A stretch of DNA of 64,000 nt, taken from Archivesica marissinica (taxonomy: Eukaryota > Mollusca > Bivalvia > Venerida > Vesicomyidae). The translations under genes and the position numbers were made by a program. Location: positions 77,068,106 through 77,132,105 of the forward strand of contig CM026387.1 in the NCBI GenBank assembly GCA_014843695.1, in the 5' to 3' direction. Every line of letters starts with the position of its first letter. The first letter of the stretch is position 1. The notes beneath the pieces are model-generated. The model was given only the letters and a program-made list of their open reading frames with translations. It made no database searches and had not been told where the DNA came from. Positions 58,301 to 64,000 of this stretch are shown in pieces.

Positions 58301-59455
58301 GTATGGTAAAATAATATAGGTGTTCTGTTCTGTTGTCATTCATATTCTTTGATTATTTATAACTTCACTATTAACCGTGTGACCTTCACCTTTGACCTGT
58401 CATTGTAGTGTGGTGCATGCGGTATACCCCCCCTCCTGGTGCAGCGGTATGCGGAGGAGCTCAAGCAGGACGTGTTTAAAACTGCTGTCATCCTCGACCA
58501 GGTCCGCATGCATAAACTCAACACCCTTGGCAGACCCATGGTATGTTTTATGTTTCACGTGTACCAGTGTATGGAATCCAGTTTGTCAACTGAGAGCTCT
58601 ACGTGTATACAAACAATCATTACAAACGTATACCTAAGTAATTGACAACCTCAAACAGTGTAGCTCGGATAGGTCAGCACTTATTGTCTTCCCGAAATCT
58701 GTAGGACCGTCTGATATGGCAGACAAAAAATCATTTGGTCCAATAAAATAAGTGCATTTTAATCATTTGTCTAACCGTTGTCAGACAAACTCGTGAAGAC
58801 TGGACTTTCTCTTTTTGATTTTAGCTGGACTGTTTTTAAATAAATGATGAGTTATTGTCAGGACATGATCTGCGTCCTTCCTCCTGTCCTTAGTCTCTAA
58901 GCTTTAATGTCGCTCATGACTTCATCTCTCGAGGGATTTAGTTCATATCCATTTTCCAGTGCATTAATATTCCAGTTTTCATGATCAGACTCTGACAAAT
59001 GAACTTCAATGAGATAACCAAAAAATTTACGCAAACAAAATTTAACCGTATACAGAAAATAAACAATTATATAAACAAAGTACTGGTAAATTGGCAAGAA
59101 AAAGTTACACCACTAAAATTGTTTAGGATCGAAATCAATAAATTTCATTTTAAATTTTCAGATCCCAGCTGAGCAGTTAACGGAACAAAGTTTAGCAACA
59201 TCCGAGCTAAAAATAGCAACAATTTCAGAATTCTTCATCTCTATCGGACTACCTATGTATGCAGAGGCATTCTGTTCCAAGGGGCTTACATCTGTCGAAG
59301 CTTTGGCAAATTTATCTGTGAAAGAAATTCAGTCTACGTCAAAAGCAGACCGTAAACATTTGAAACGGATTATACATGCTCTAGAGTGGGTGCAGAATCG
59401 ACTGAAATCTCCAAGCAGGAAGGCCAAGTCATCCCCCATGAAGGATAAAGTTTGA
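31240..59455 (+). CDS. SASH1: SASH1-like SAM/SH3 adaptor gene (whole span)
   Basis: Coding join read here: 31240-31318, 35675-36273, 42657-42851, 43458-43676, 44889-45101, 48092-48242, 49913-51093, 58409-58540, 59162-59455. All junctions have AG/GT borders and phases agree, giving 1020 residues. Counting from 31240: Cys/His cluster 29-64, SH3 345-399, basic stretch 405-420, SAM1 421-485, Ser-rich region to 879, conserved CGIPPLLVQRYAEEL near 883, SAM2 943-1003. SASH1 proteins are signalling scaffolds; vertebrate members act in TLR4/NF-kB signalling, adhesion and pigmentation (family knowledge). The vertebrate protein is about 1250 residues, so an N-terminal part is missing here. No start codon or promoter was found. 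Introns are filled with tandem arrays. Confidence 0.93.
31319..31713. other. Start of intron; 54-bp duplication
   Basis: Right after the donor a 54-bp segment (GCTTGATTCTGTAAC to GGTTGGATTT, 31328-31435) is present twice in tandem. The remainder is unassigned. Confidence 0.7.
31729..32001 (+). mobile_element. tRNA-derived SINE, family D
   Basis: Same structure as 15506-15774. A perfect 15-bp target duplication ATAATATATAATCTG lies at 31714-31728 and 32002-32016. An open frame on its minus strand is not a gene. Confidence 0.95.
32139..32351. mobile_element. TTAA MITE, CCCTTTCAACACCA termini
   Basis: TTAA (32135-32138), CCCTTTCAACACCAC to TTGGTGTTGAAAGAG, TTAA (32352-32355). 213 bp. One arm of the internal hairpin seen in 21700-21929 is partly lost. 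Confidence 0.88.
32448..32732 (+). mobile_element. tRNA-derived SINE, family A
   Basis: Head GGATATGTAGTCCAGTGGTA; the B-box region is shortened (GGGATCGAACCCC). Body to GACGATAAATAAACGTAAAA. Confidence 0.87.
32733..33418. other. Intronic DNA with degenerate GGAACCAGT repeat
   Basis: Between 33060 and 33275 the motif GGAACCAGT with TGTTGC/GTACC spacers recurs about five times at roughly 35-45 bp and strongly diverged: an old, decayed array. More pieces lie near 33935-34020. No exon recognised. Confidence 0.6.
33433..33697 (+). mobile_element. tRNA-derived SINE, family D
   Basis: Third copy, with a perfect 14-bp target duplication TAATGCTGTACTTG at 33419-33432 and 33698-33711. Confidence 0.95.
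33712..34041. other. Unassigned intronic DNA
   Basis: AT-rich, with pieces of the degenerate GGAACCAGT repeat at 33935-34020. Confidence 0.5.
34042..34549. repeat. 57-bp tandem array x9
   Basis: Unit contains GTTGTCATGAGAGACACATG and TAGATACATGATCTTCTGCA. 57 is divisible by 3, which explains a 163-codon open frame made of a 19-residue repeat. Confidence 0.95.
34649..35640. mobile_element. Dispersed element, AGTCCCCTACCGG termini
   Basis: Begins AGTCCCCTACCGGACACCGG and ends near CCGGTAGGGGACTGTGGCCG, with inverted CCCCTACCGG ends. The right part includes AAGGTCAAGGTCACACTTGG. I associate this dispersed repeat with bivalve genomes. A long CAGT microsatellite has expanded inside it. Its right end lies about 35 bp before the exon at 35675. 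Confidence 0.75.
34697..35344. repeat. (CAGT)n microsatellite, about 650 bp
   Basis: About 160 copies of CAGT, interrupted by small losses (GTCATCAG) and ending in CCGT units. The apparent protein (VSQS repeats) is an artefact. Confidence 0.98.
35675..36273 (+). CDS. SASH1: SASH1-like exon: Cys/His cluster and Ser-rich region
   Basis: Acceptor CTTGTTTCAG, donor GTAAGT at 36274. 599 bp; its first two bases complete the Asp codon begun at 31318, and it ends in phase 0. It encodes 199 further residues. Near the start are CEVC, then HQC, GC and RH, spaced C-X2-C-X15-H-X-C-X7-C-X-H, followed by Ser/Thr-rich low-complexity sequence (SCSPMRSHSTQNSAVNSPV) and the end MEKLRNHK. I recognise no named domain. 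In family order it takes the place of the disordered region before SH3. A family C SINE begins only about 12 bp into the following intron. Confidence 0.88.
36285..36465 (+). mobile_element. tRNA-derived SINE, family C, head missing
   Basis: Starts GGGAAGTATGTGAGATGGTA in mid-element and ends with the tail AGTGATTAATATAAGTTGTT plus an A-rich stretch. It sits at the start of the intron, 12 bp after a donor. Confidence 0.85.
36720..36891. mobile_element. TTAA MITE fragment (CCCTTTCAACACCA family)
   Basis: Reverse copy containing AAAATGGGTAATTTTATCTA and AGTGCAGATCCTGATGAGAC. It is cut at the internal hairpin, where the 27-bp array begins; the other half is gone. Confidence 0.75.
36892..38934. 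repeat. 27-bp tandem array, about 75 copies
   Basis: Unit contains CATGATTGGTTGTGGCTAAC and ATAGCAT. Variants AACAAAG and AATATAG alternate in a three-unit (81-bp) pattern between about 37220 and 38170. The minus strand stays open for 530 and 167 codons as a 9-residue repeat; no other sign of coding. Confidence 0.97.
38958..39008 (+). CDS. Possible cassette exon of the SASH1-like gene
   Basis: Acceptor ACCATTTCAG, donor GTATGT. 51 bp, phase 0/0, encoding ASLSNILEKFLDRYIHA. It would fit in frame between MEKLRNHK and WQRTGS. I see no family similarity, and the splice signals could arise by chance. Listed as a candidate only. Confidence 0.22.
39009..39725. other. Unassigned intronic DNA
   Basis: Single-copy-looking sequence. 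An 82-codon frame at 38989-39237 has no domain. ATAAACGTAAATAAAACACTG near 39330 resembles a family A SINE tail fragment. Confidence 0.5.
39726..41425. repeat. 30/24-bp tandem array
   Basis: Unit GCTCTACCTGGCACATACAG followed by TGTCAGTGCT (30 bp) or, from about 40600, GCTCTACCTGGCACATGCAG plus CGTT/CATT (24 bp). Both lengths are divisible by 3, so three plus frames and one minus frame stay open for 500-594 codons. One 1-bp insertion near 39944 shifts the frame. Confidence 0.97.
41426..41828. other. Unassigned intronic DNA
   Basis: AT-rich; no exon or element recognised. Confidence 0.5.
41829..42487. repeat. 34-bp tandem array x19
   Basis: Unit contains TATACATGTACCCTATGAGG and TCACATTTTCAATG, with TATGAGG/TACAAGG variants. 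Unrelated to the 34-bp satellite at 1-4480. Each unit carries AGGTCA. Confidence 0.95.
42657..42851 (+). CDS. SASH1: SASH1-like exon: acidic/basic region before SH3
   Basis: Acceptor GCTTGTAG, donor GTAACT. 195 bp, phase 0/0, 65 residues. WQRTGSVSQGEDGMSTDTDD is acidic, and a basic helix-like segment FRGVRNEMRRRILHTKD follows. The latter matches in character and place the conserved basic helix that precedes the Ser-rich linker and SH3 in SASH1 proteins. Confidence 0.9.
43086..43195 (-). mobile_element. tRNA-derived SINE, family C, tail fragment
   Basis: Reverse tail AACTTATATTAATCACTC to TGTGGTCATTCGTGTGGGAG; head and most of the body absent. Confidence 0.75.
43258..43435. repeat. Irregular CTAGGTCACGGTCA repeat
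   Basis: About six diverged units of roughly 25-35 bp with CTAGGTCACGGT and ACCTGGCTAACACTG. Looks like an older array than the others. Confidence 0.75.
43458..43676 (+). CDS. SASH1: SASH1-like exon: Ser-rich linker and first half of SH3
   Basis: Acceptor TCTATTTCAG, donor GTAGGA. 219 bp, phase 0/0, 73 residues. The Ser-rich part contains SVSSTDSCSSGIGSQSG; near the end are VSGPMLGIARI and SNYIPAPGETDFLHLR, the first strands of the SH3 fold with the RT loop. The usual ALYDY motif is replaced by SNYIP, as in other SASH/SLY proteins, whose SH3 is atypical. The frame runs on into the intron for about 50 codons, including into a MITE, but the next exon continues the domain, so the splice is clear. 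Confidence 0.93.
43717..43955. mobile_element. TTAA hairpin MITE, CCCATTTCATTCTGG termini
   Basis: TTAA (43713-43716), perfect inverted ends, TTAA (43956-43959). It is the 28100-28332 family in reverse orientation, lying 40 bp after the donor inside the intron that divides the SH3 domain. Confidence 0.93.
44224..44867. repeat. 31-bp tandem array x21
   Basis: Unit contains GTGTGGATATGTTGAATCAT and GTAGTGTTGGA. Variants are TCATGTT and TATGTAGG at the left edge. It ends 21 bp before the next exon. Confidence 0.95.
44889..45101 (+). CDS. SASH1: SASH1-like exon: second half of SH3, basic stretch, start of SAM1
   Basis: Acceptor ATATTTACAG, donor GTACAG. 213 bp, phase 0/0, 71 residues. RGERVHVLEAANGGIWKGQI and DNKVGLFHFNFVDMI complete SH3. 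The Trp of GIWKG is kept, but the usual Pro and Tyr of the ligand face are His and Phe, so binding to PxxP ligands may be weak (inference). Then RKDKTRRRMNRRSK is a strongly basic segment, a possible nuclear localisation signal with a counterpart in vertebrate SASH1. KPQTVEELLQRIGLE begins SAM1. Confidence 0.96.
45111..46812. repeat. 23-bp tandem array, about 74 copies
   Basis: Unit TTGGTTATGTCTTACCTGTT plus GGA. It starts about 10 bp after the donor. Blocks differ: GTAAGATT units at 45180-45680, GTAATGGTAATGACT units at 45960-46455, ACATGTTGCAATGG units after 46480. Confidence 0.96.
46827..47590. repeat. 51-bp tandem array x15
   Basis: Unit contains AACAATGGCCTCACAGAGAG and CATGTCATATAACTGGTGGC; variants CATAGAG and ATATCTGG. 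Divisible by 3, so it joins the preceding array in a 390-codon open frame that is not a gene. Confidence 0.96.
47757..47985 (+). mobile_element. tRNA-derived SINE, family B
   Basis: Head GGCGTGATAGTGCAGTGGTA, B box GAGTTCGAGCCCCGC, body TGGCGATGGATTCCATCAGG, tail AGTGATTAATTCAAGTTG. The best preserved family B copy. Confidence 0.88.
48092..48242 (+). CDS. SASH1: SASH1-like exon: core of SAM1
   Basis: Acceptor GTTTATTGCAG, donor GTAAAC. 151 bp, phase 0 at the start and ending one base into a Glu codon. HLSPIFLMNGYDNLEIFAEI then DHEDLNALNI and TKLITAAELLVDYN is a typical SAM helix bundle. It follows directly on LLQRIGLE of the previous exon, so SAM1 is divided after its first helix by a 2990-bp intron. 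Confidence 0.96.
48316..49330. repeat. 50-bp tandem array x20, two subtypes
   Basis: Units of the left part (to about 48945) contain GATTGCTGGTCATTCTTCAC and are almost identical. The right part (48945-49330) contains GAACACTGCTGGCCATTCCT and is more diverged. Same register and length, so one array with two homogenisation zones. Confidence 0.94.
49331..49546. other. Unassigned intronic DNA
   Basis: Short AT-rich piece; nothing recognised. Confidence 0.5.
49547..49786 (-). mobile_element. tRNA-derived SINE, family A, head truncated
   Basis: Reverse copy from TTTTACGTTTATTTATCGTC to GGGGGATCGAACCTGCGATC; the A-box part of the head is missing. Confidence 0.87.
49913..51093 (+). CDS. SASH1: SASH1-like large exon: Ser-rich disordered region
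   Basis: Acceptor CCTATATTGTAG, donor GTAAGT. 1181 bp; the first two bases complete the Glu codon begun at 48242, and it ends in phase 0. Near the start SGSRDSGCYDSNEF matches the RDSGCYES-type signature located after SAM1 in SASH1. The rest is Ser/Thr/Gln-rich without a fold. The end, ARLASENIDLAAEPYT, matches the GIDLTEEPY-type motif of SASH1 and continues into CGIPP in the next exon. The largest exon, with no repeats inside; codon texture is clearly unlike the surrounding arrays. Confidence 0.95.
51094..51403. other. Unassigned intronic DNA
   Basis: AT-rich start of the 7.3-kb intron. Short degenerate repeated pieces (CATCTGGTGTTTCTCA, CATCTAGTGTTTCTCA). No exon. Confidence 0.55.
51404..51607 (-). 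mobile_element. tRNA-derived SINE, family C
   Basis: Reverse copy with tail, body and head (CACTGCGCTAATCGGACAGC on the plus strand). The B box is changed to GATCGAACCTGG. Confidence 0.83.
51608..52361. other. Intronic DNA with a 40-bp repeat x3
   Basis: At 51971-52091 three copies of a 40-bp unit contain GGGTATGCAAATTATGTGAA. The unit includes ATGCAAAT, the octamer bound by POU proteins, which may be chance. The rest is unassigned. Confidence 0.65.
52362..58305. repeat. 20-bp tandem array, about 297 copies, 6 kb
   Basis: Unit GGAGCTATGTCATGTGTATT. Most variation falls at the CANNTG core: CATGTG (commonest), CACGTG, CACATG and rare CATATG. Other marker variants are ATGGAATG, TTGGATCT, TAATGTAGCTAAG and CATGATTTGG. 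A block of about 2.1-2.3 kb is duplicated inside the array. Many apparent proteins of 60-304 residues are repeat artefacts. It fills most of the intron between the large exon and the CGIPP exon. Confidence 0.98.
58409..58540 (+). CDS. SASH1: SASH1-like exon: CGIPP/YAEEL motif
   Basis: Acceptor GTCATTGTAG, donor GTATGT. 132 bp, phase 0/0, 44 residues. CGACGIPPLLVQRYAEELKQ is a strong match to the conserved motif between the disordered region and SAM2 in SASH1; it continues FKTAVILDQVRMHKLNTLGR, probably helical. This helix is specific to the family and is the best single argument for a SASH1 rather than SAMSN1/SASH3 identity. Confidence 0.95.
58541..59161. other. Short intron (621 bp), single copy
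   Basis: The only intron in the gene without a tandem array or a recognisable SINE. AT-rich. Confidence 0.8.
59162..59455 (+). CDS. SASH1: SASH1-like terminal exon: SAM2 and stop
   Basis: Acceptor TTAAATTTTCAG; 294 bp in phase 0, ending with TGA at 59453-59455. ISEFFISIGLPMYAEAFCSK begins SAM2 and matches the SDWLISIGLPMYA-type start in SASH1; LTSVEALANLSVKEIQ and DRKHLKRIIHALEWVQNRL follow as the later helices. The basic tail LKSPSRKAKSSPMKDKV is longer and more charged than the vertebrate end. SAM2 domains of this family take part in self-association or scaffold contacts (family knowledge). Confidence 0.96.
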   Translation: MPAEQLTEQSLATSELKIATISEFFISIGLPMYAEAFCSKGLTSVEALANLSVKEIQSTSKADRKHLKRIIHALEWVQNRLKSPSRKAKSSPMKDKV

Positions 59456-59545
59456 TGCTACAAGATTAGACTTAGGAACAATGAATAGTTCAGTTAACCA
59501 TTATTTCTAGGAAGGATTCCTCCAACTTTGCATTGTGGACTTTTC

Positions 59546-60190
59546 TACAGTATGCAGGACTAATCAACCCTGTGGTACTAGGATGGATGCATCCAACTGT
59601 GCATTGGTGACTTCTACAGTAGTTGTAGGGGTGTCGGGACTAATCAACCCTGTGGTACTAGGATGGATGCATCCAACTGTGCATTGGTGACTTCTACAGT
59701 AGTTGTAGGGGTGTCGGGACTAATCAACCCTGTGGTACTAGGATGGATGCATCCAACTGTGCATTGGTGACTTCTACAGTAGTTGTAGGGGTGTCGGGAC
59801 TAATCAACCCTGTGGTACTAGGATGGATGCATCCAACTGTGCATTGGTGACTTCTACAGTAGTTGTAGGGGTGTCGGGACTAATCAACCCTGTGGTACTA
59901 GGATGGATGCATCCAACTGTGCATTGGTGACTTCTACAGTAGTTGTAGGGGTGTCGGGACTAATCAACCCTGTGGTACTAGGATGGATGCATCCAACTGT
60001 GCATTGGTGACTTCTACAGTAGTTGTAGGGGTGTCGGGACTAATCAACCCTGTGGTACTAGGATGGATGCATCCATCTGTGTATTGGTGACTTCTACAGT
60101 AGTTGTAGGGGTGTCGGGACTGATTATCCCTGTGGTACTAGGATGGAAGCATCCAACTGTGCATTTGGTGACTTCTACAGTAACTATAGG
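59546..60190. repeat. 80-bp tandem array x8, downstream of stop
   Basis: Unit contains ACTTCTACAGTAGTTGTAGG and CCTGTGGTACTAGGATGGAT. Copies are almost identical apart from the edges (60070-60190). It starts about 90 bp after the stop codon, so it could lie in the 3' UTR. Confidence 0.95.
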
Positions 60191-60511
60191 GGTGTCGGGA
60201 CTGATCAACCTTATGATGAACTGGAACCATCTTTTTTTCTGTACATTATGAACTACTTTGAGGAGTTCTCCGCAGCAGGCTGTTGGGAATTCTTGCAAGC
60301 TATAGGGAACACATTCATGTCTGAATATTTATGCATGTTTTGGCGAACATTTATATGTTTTACAAAGTTGTGGTTGTGTTTGGTCTAGTTGCTGTAAACC
60401 ACAATGTAGTGAACATTTAACCCTTTCTGTGCCATTATCACATATATATACAACAGCATTGCTAACCAACATTGTTACCTCCTTCACCTTGTTTATACAT
60501 TGTAAATAACT
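60191..60511. other. Unassigned, possible 3' UTR
   Basis: No AATAAA seen close to the stop codon. TTAACCCTTTCTGTGCC at 60418 resembles one end of a TTAA MITE, but no partner end was found. Confidence 0.4.
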
Positions 60512-63500
60512 ACACATGTTCTGTCAGCAGGAATATCTATACATGTTCTGTCAGCAGGAATAACTACACATGTTCTGTCAGCAGGAATAACTACACACAT
60601 GTTCTGTCAGCAGGAATAACTACACATGTTCTGTCAGCAGAAATAACTGCACATGTTCTGTCAGCAGGAATAGCTATACATGTTCTGTCAGCAGGAATAA
60701 CTACACATGTTCTGTCAGCAGAAATAACTACACATGTTCTGTCAGCAGGAATAGCTATACATGTTCTGTCAGCAGGAATAACTACACATGTTCTGTCTGC
60801 AGGAATAACTATACATGTTCTGTCTGCAGGAATAACTATACATGTTCTGTCTGCAGGAATAGCTATACATGTTCTGTCTGCAGGAATAACTATACATGTT
60901 CTGTCTGCAGGAATAACTATGCATTTTCTGTCTGCAGGAATAGCTATACATGTTCTGTCTGCAGGAATAGCTATACATGTTCTGTCTGCAGGAATAGCTA
61001 TACATTTTCTGTCTGCAGGAATAGCTATTTTTGCGAACTATACATGTTCTGTCTGCAGGAATAGCTACACATGTTCTGTCTGCAGGAATAGATATACATG
61101 TTCTGTCTGCAGGAATAGCTATGCATGTTCTGTCTGCAGGAATAGCTACATGTATACATGTTGTCAGCAGGAATAACTATACATGTTCTGTCTGCAGGAA
61201 TAACTATACATGTTCTGTCTGCAGGAATAGCTATACATGTTCTGTCTGCAGGAATAGCTATACATGTTCTGTCTGCAGGAATAACTACATGTATACATGT
61301 TCTGTCAGCAGGAATAACTATACATGTTCTGTCTGCAGGAATAGCTATACATGTTCTGTCTGCAGGAATAGCTATACATGTTCTGTCAGCAGGAATAGCT
61401 ATACATGTTCTGTCTGCAGGAATAGCTATACATGTTCTGTCTGCAGGAATAGCTACACATGTTCTGTCTGTAGGAATAGCTATACATGTTCTGTCTGCAG
61501 GAATAACTATACATGTTCTGTCTGCAGGAATAGCTACACATGTTCTGTCTGCAGGAATAGCTACATGTATACATGTTGTCAGCAGGAATAACTATACATG
61601 TTCTGTCTGCAGGAATAGCTATACATTTTCTGTCTGCAGGAATAACTATACATGTTCTGTCTGCAGGAATAGCTACACATGTTCTGTCAGCAGGAATAAC
61701 TATGCATTTTCTGTCTGCAGGAATAGCTATACATGTTCTGTCAGCAGGAATAGCTATACATGTTCTGTCTGCAGGAATAGCTATACATTTTCTGTCTGCA
61801 GGAATAGCTATACATGTTCTGTCTGCAGGAATAGCTACACATGTTCTGTCTGCAGGAATAGATATACATGTTCTGTCTGCAGGAATAGCTATGCATGTTC
61901 TGTCTGCAGGAATAGCTACATGTATACATGTTGTCAGCAGGAATAACTATACATGTTCTGTCTGCAGGAATAACTATACATGTTCTGTCTGCAGGAATAA
62001 CTATACATGTTCTGTCTGCAGGAATAGCTATACATGTTCTGTCTGCAGGAATAGCTATACATGTTCTGTCTGCAGGAATAACTACATGTATACATGTTCT
62101 GTCAGCAGGAATAACTATACATGTTGTCTGCAGGAATAGCTATACATGTTCTGTCTGCAGGAATAGCTATACATGTTCTGTCAGCAGGAATAGCTACACA
62201 TGTTCTGTCTGCAGGAATAGCTATACATGTTCTGTCTGCAGGAATAGCTATGCATGTTCTGTCTGCAGGAATAGCTACATGTATACATGTTGTCAGCAGG
62301 AATAACTATACATGTTCTGTCTGCAGGAATAACTATACATGTTCTGTCTGCAGGAATAACTACATGTATACATGTTCTGTCTGCAGGAATAGCTATACAT
62401 GTTCTGTCAGCAGGAATAACTATACATGTTCTGTCTGCAGGAATAGCTATGCATGTTCTGTCTGCAGGAATAGCTATGCATGTTCTGTCAGCAGGAATAA
62501 CTATACATGTTCTGTCTGCAGGAATAACTATACATGTTCTGTCTGCAGGAATAGCTATACATGTTCTGTCTGCAGGAATAGCTATACATGTTCTGTCTGC
62601 AGGAATAGCTATACATGTTCTGTCTGCAGGAATAGCTACACATGTTCTGTCTGCAGGAATAGCTATGCATGTTCTGTCAGCAGGAATAACTATACATGTT
62701 CTGTCTGCAGGAATAACTATACATGTTCTGTCTGCAGGAATAGCTACACATGTTCTGTCTGCAGGAATAGCTACATGTATACATGTTGTCAGCAGGAATA
62801 ACTATACATGTTCTGTCTGCAGGAATAGCTATACATTTTCTGTCTGCAGGAATAACTATACATGTTCTGTCTGCAGGAATAGCTATACATGTTCTGTCTG
62901 CAGGAATAACTATACATGTTCTGTCTGCAGGAATAGCTATACATTTTCTGTCTGCAGGAATAGCTATACATGTTCTGTCTGCAGGAATAGCTACACATGT
63001 TCTGTCTGCAGGAATAGCTATACATGTTCTGTCTGCAGGAATAGCTATGCATGTTCTGTCTGCAGGAATAGCTACATGTATACATGTTGTCAGCAGGAAT
63101 AACTATACATGTTCTGTCTGCAGGAATAACTATACATGTTCTGTCTGCAGGAATAACTACATGTATACATGTTCTGTCTGCAGGAATAGCTATACATGTT
63201 CTGTCAGCAGGAATAACTATACATGTTCTGTCTGCAGGAATAGCTATGCATGTTCTGTCTGCAGGAATAGCTATGCATGTTCTGTCAGCAGGAATAACTA
63301 TACATGTTCTGTCTGCAGGAATAACTATACATGTTCTGTCTGCAGGAATAGCTATACATGTTCTGTCTGCAGGAATAGCTATACATGTTCTGTCTGCAGG
63401 AATAGCTATACATGTTCTGTCTGCAGGAATAGCTACACATGTTCTGTCTGCAGGAATAGCTATGCATGTTCTGTCAGCAGGAATAACTATACATGTTCTG

Positions 63501-63632
63501 TCTGCAGGAATAACTATACATGTTCTGTCTGCAGGAATAACTATACATGTTCTGTCTGCAGGAATAACTAAGTCTATACATGTTCTGTCTGCAGGAATAG
63601 CTATGCATGTTCTGTCAGCTGGAATAGCCTCA
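60512..63632. repeat. 27-bp tandem array, about 115 copies
   Basis: Unit ACATGTTCTGTCTGCAGGAA plus TAGCTAT. The left 300 bp use GTCAGCAGG, the remainder mainly GTCTGCAGG. Longer units with ACATGTATACATGTTGTC mark higher-order blocks at about 61143, 61562, 61917, 62276, 62772 and 63072. A 450-bp segment at 62287 recurs at 63084 (797 bp apart). Divisible by 3, hence open frames on both strands. Confidence 0.97.
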
Positions 63633-63920
63633 ATGTGGTTACTACTTCTCAATGTTCATCTTGAATTGATCATGTTTATTTATGGCATTGAGGTGAACAT
63701 CTACATGTATGTGCAAACAAAATGTCATCTGATCCAGCTGACAACGTGTTAATAAAATAGATGATTACCGTTACAAGTTTATGTATACCACATAATATAT
63801 CAACATGAAATTGATCCTGTATTGAGGAGATGAAGGTGTGAAATGTACCTCATGCTATTTCAGTGCATGTCAGCTTATGGCCATCCTAGTATTTTTGATT
63901 AGTGCACAATGACAGTGTGT
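63633..63920. other. Unassigned; AATAAA at 63751
   Basis: Single-copy-looking AT-rich sequence. AATAAA at 63751-63756 is the first plus-strand polyadenylation-like signal I noticed downstream of the stop, about 4.3 kb away. A link to the gene is speculative. Confidence 0.35.
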
Positions 63921-64000
63921 TTTCCGTTTGTTTATCGTCGTTACCGGTTGCCCATATGAGCGCCGCGTCCTGAAGAGATTAGTCATTTTAGAGGATAGTG
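63921..64000 (-). mobile_element. tRNA-derived SINE, family A, cut by the window end
   Basis: Tail and first part of the body in reverse (CGTTACCGGTTGCCCATATG), running off the right edge. Confidence 0.82.

Noticed and set aside
60418..60440. Left end of another TTAA MITE (TTAACCCTTTCTGTGCC)
   Set aside because: No matching inverted end with TTAA found downstream.
5467..63632. CRISPR arrays
   Set aside because: Repeats are directly adjacent without unique spacers, there are no cas genes, and the context is eukaryotic.
60472..63752. Open frames of 60-287 codons on both strands
   Set aside because: 27-bp array; nine-residue repeats without other features.
1..64000. Retroviral or other viral insertions, or an autonomous transposase
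   Set aside because: I looked for reverse transcriptase, integrase, DDE transposase and capsid-like frames on both strands and found none; all mobile DNA seen is non-autonomous.

Overview
The window looks like chromosomal DNA of an animal, most likely a bivalve mollusc. One multi-exon gene with GT-AG introns is spread over many kilobases. It is surrounded by tRNA-headed SINEs and small inverted-repeat elements of kinds I associate with bivalve genomes. The species assignment is inference; no mitochondrial, rRNA or other diagnostic marker is present.

The only protein-coding gene I can support is a SASH1-type adaptor gene (SLY/SASH family) on the + strand. Nine exons between 31240 and 59455 join with consistent reading phases into an open frame of 1020 residues ending at a TGA. 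The order is a lysine-rich linker, a Ser-rich region with a Cys/His cluster, an atypical SH3 domain split by an intron, a basic stretch, a first SAM domain, a long Ser-rich disordered region with the SASH1 signature RDSGCYDS, the motif CGIPPLLVQRYAEEL, and a C-terminal second SAM domain. A tenth, upstream exon is likely at 11664-11714 and a doubtful cassette exon lies at 38958-39008. The start codon and first exons were not found and probably lie 5' of the window or in unrecognised small exons.

About half of the window is tandem repeat: more than 25 separate arrays with different units of 4 to 85 bp, some up to 6 kb. They fill the introns and flanks. 1-4480 is a 34-bp satellite holding an assembly gap of exactly 1000 N. 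5-31 kb is upstream or intronic DNA with arrays of 85, 29, 35/25, 38, 37, 83, 51/44, 66, 15 and 11 bp and an irregular TATCATTG array. 31-59 kb is the recognised gene body, with arrays of 57, 4, 27, 30/24, 34, 31, 23, 51, 50 and 20 bp in its introns. 59.5-63.6 kb lies downstream, with arrays of 80 and 27 bp. The long open frames in these arrays come from unit lengths divisible by three or from stop-free units; I do not regard them as genes.

Between the arrays are at least four families of tRNA-derived SINEs, several with perfect target-site duplications. There are also MITE-like DNA elements of two main kinds: TTAA-flanked elements with CCC...GGG ends (piggyBac-like) and TA-flanked elements with CAGTCAAACC ends (Tc1/mariner-like). 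The two kinds are nested in each other in both directions. At least three arrays are visibly expansions of parts of these elements, which suggests how this region came to be so rich in tandem repeats.
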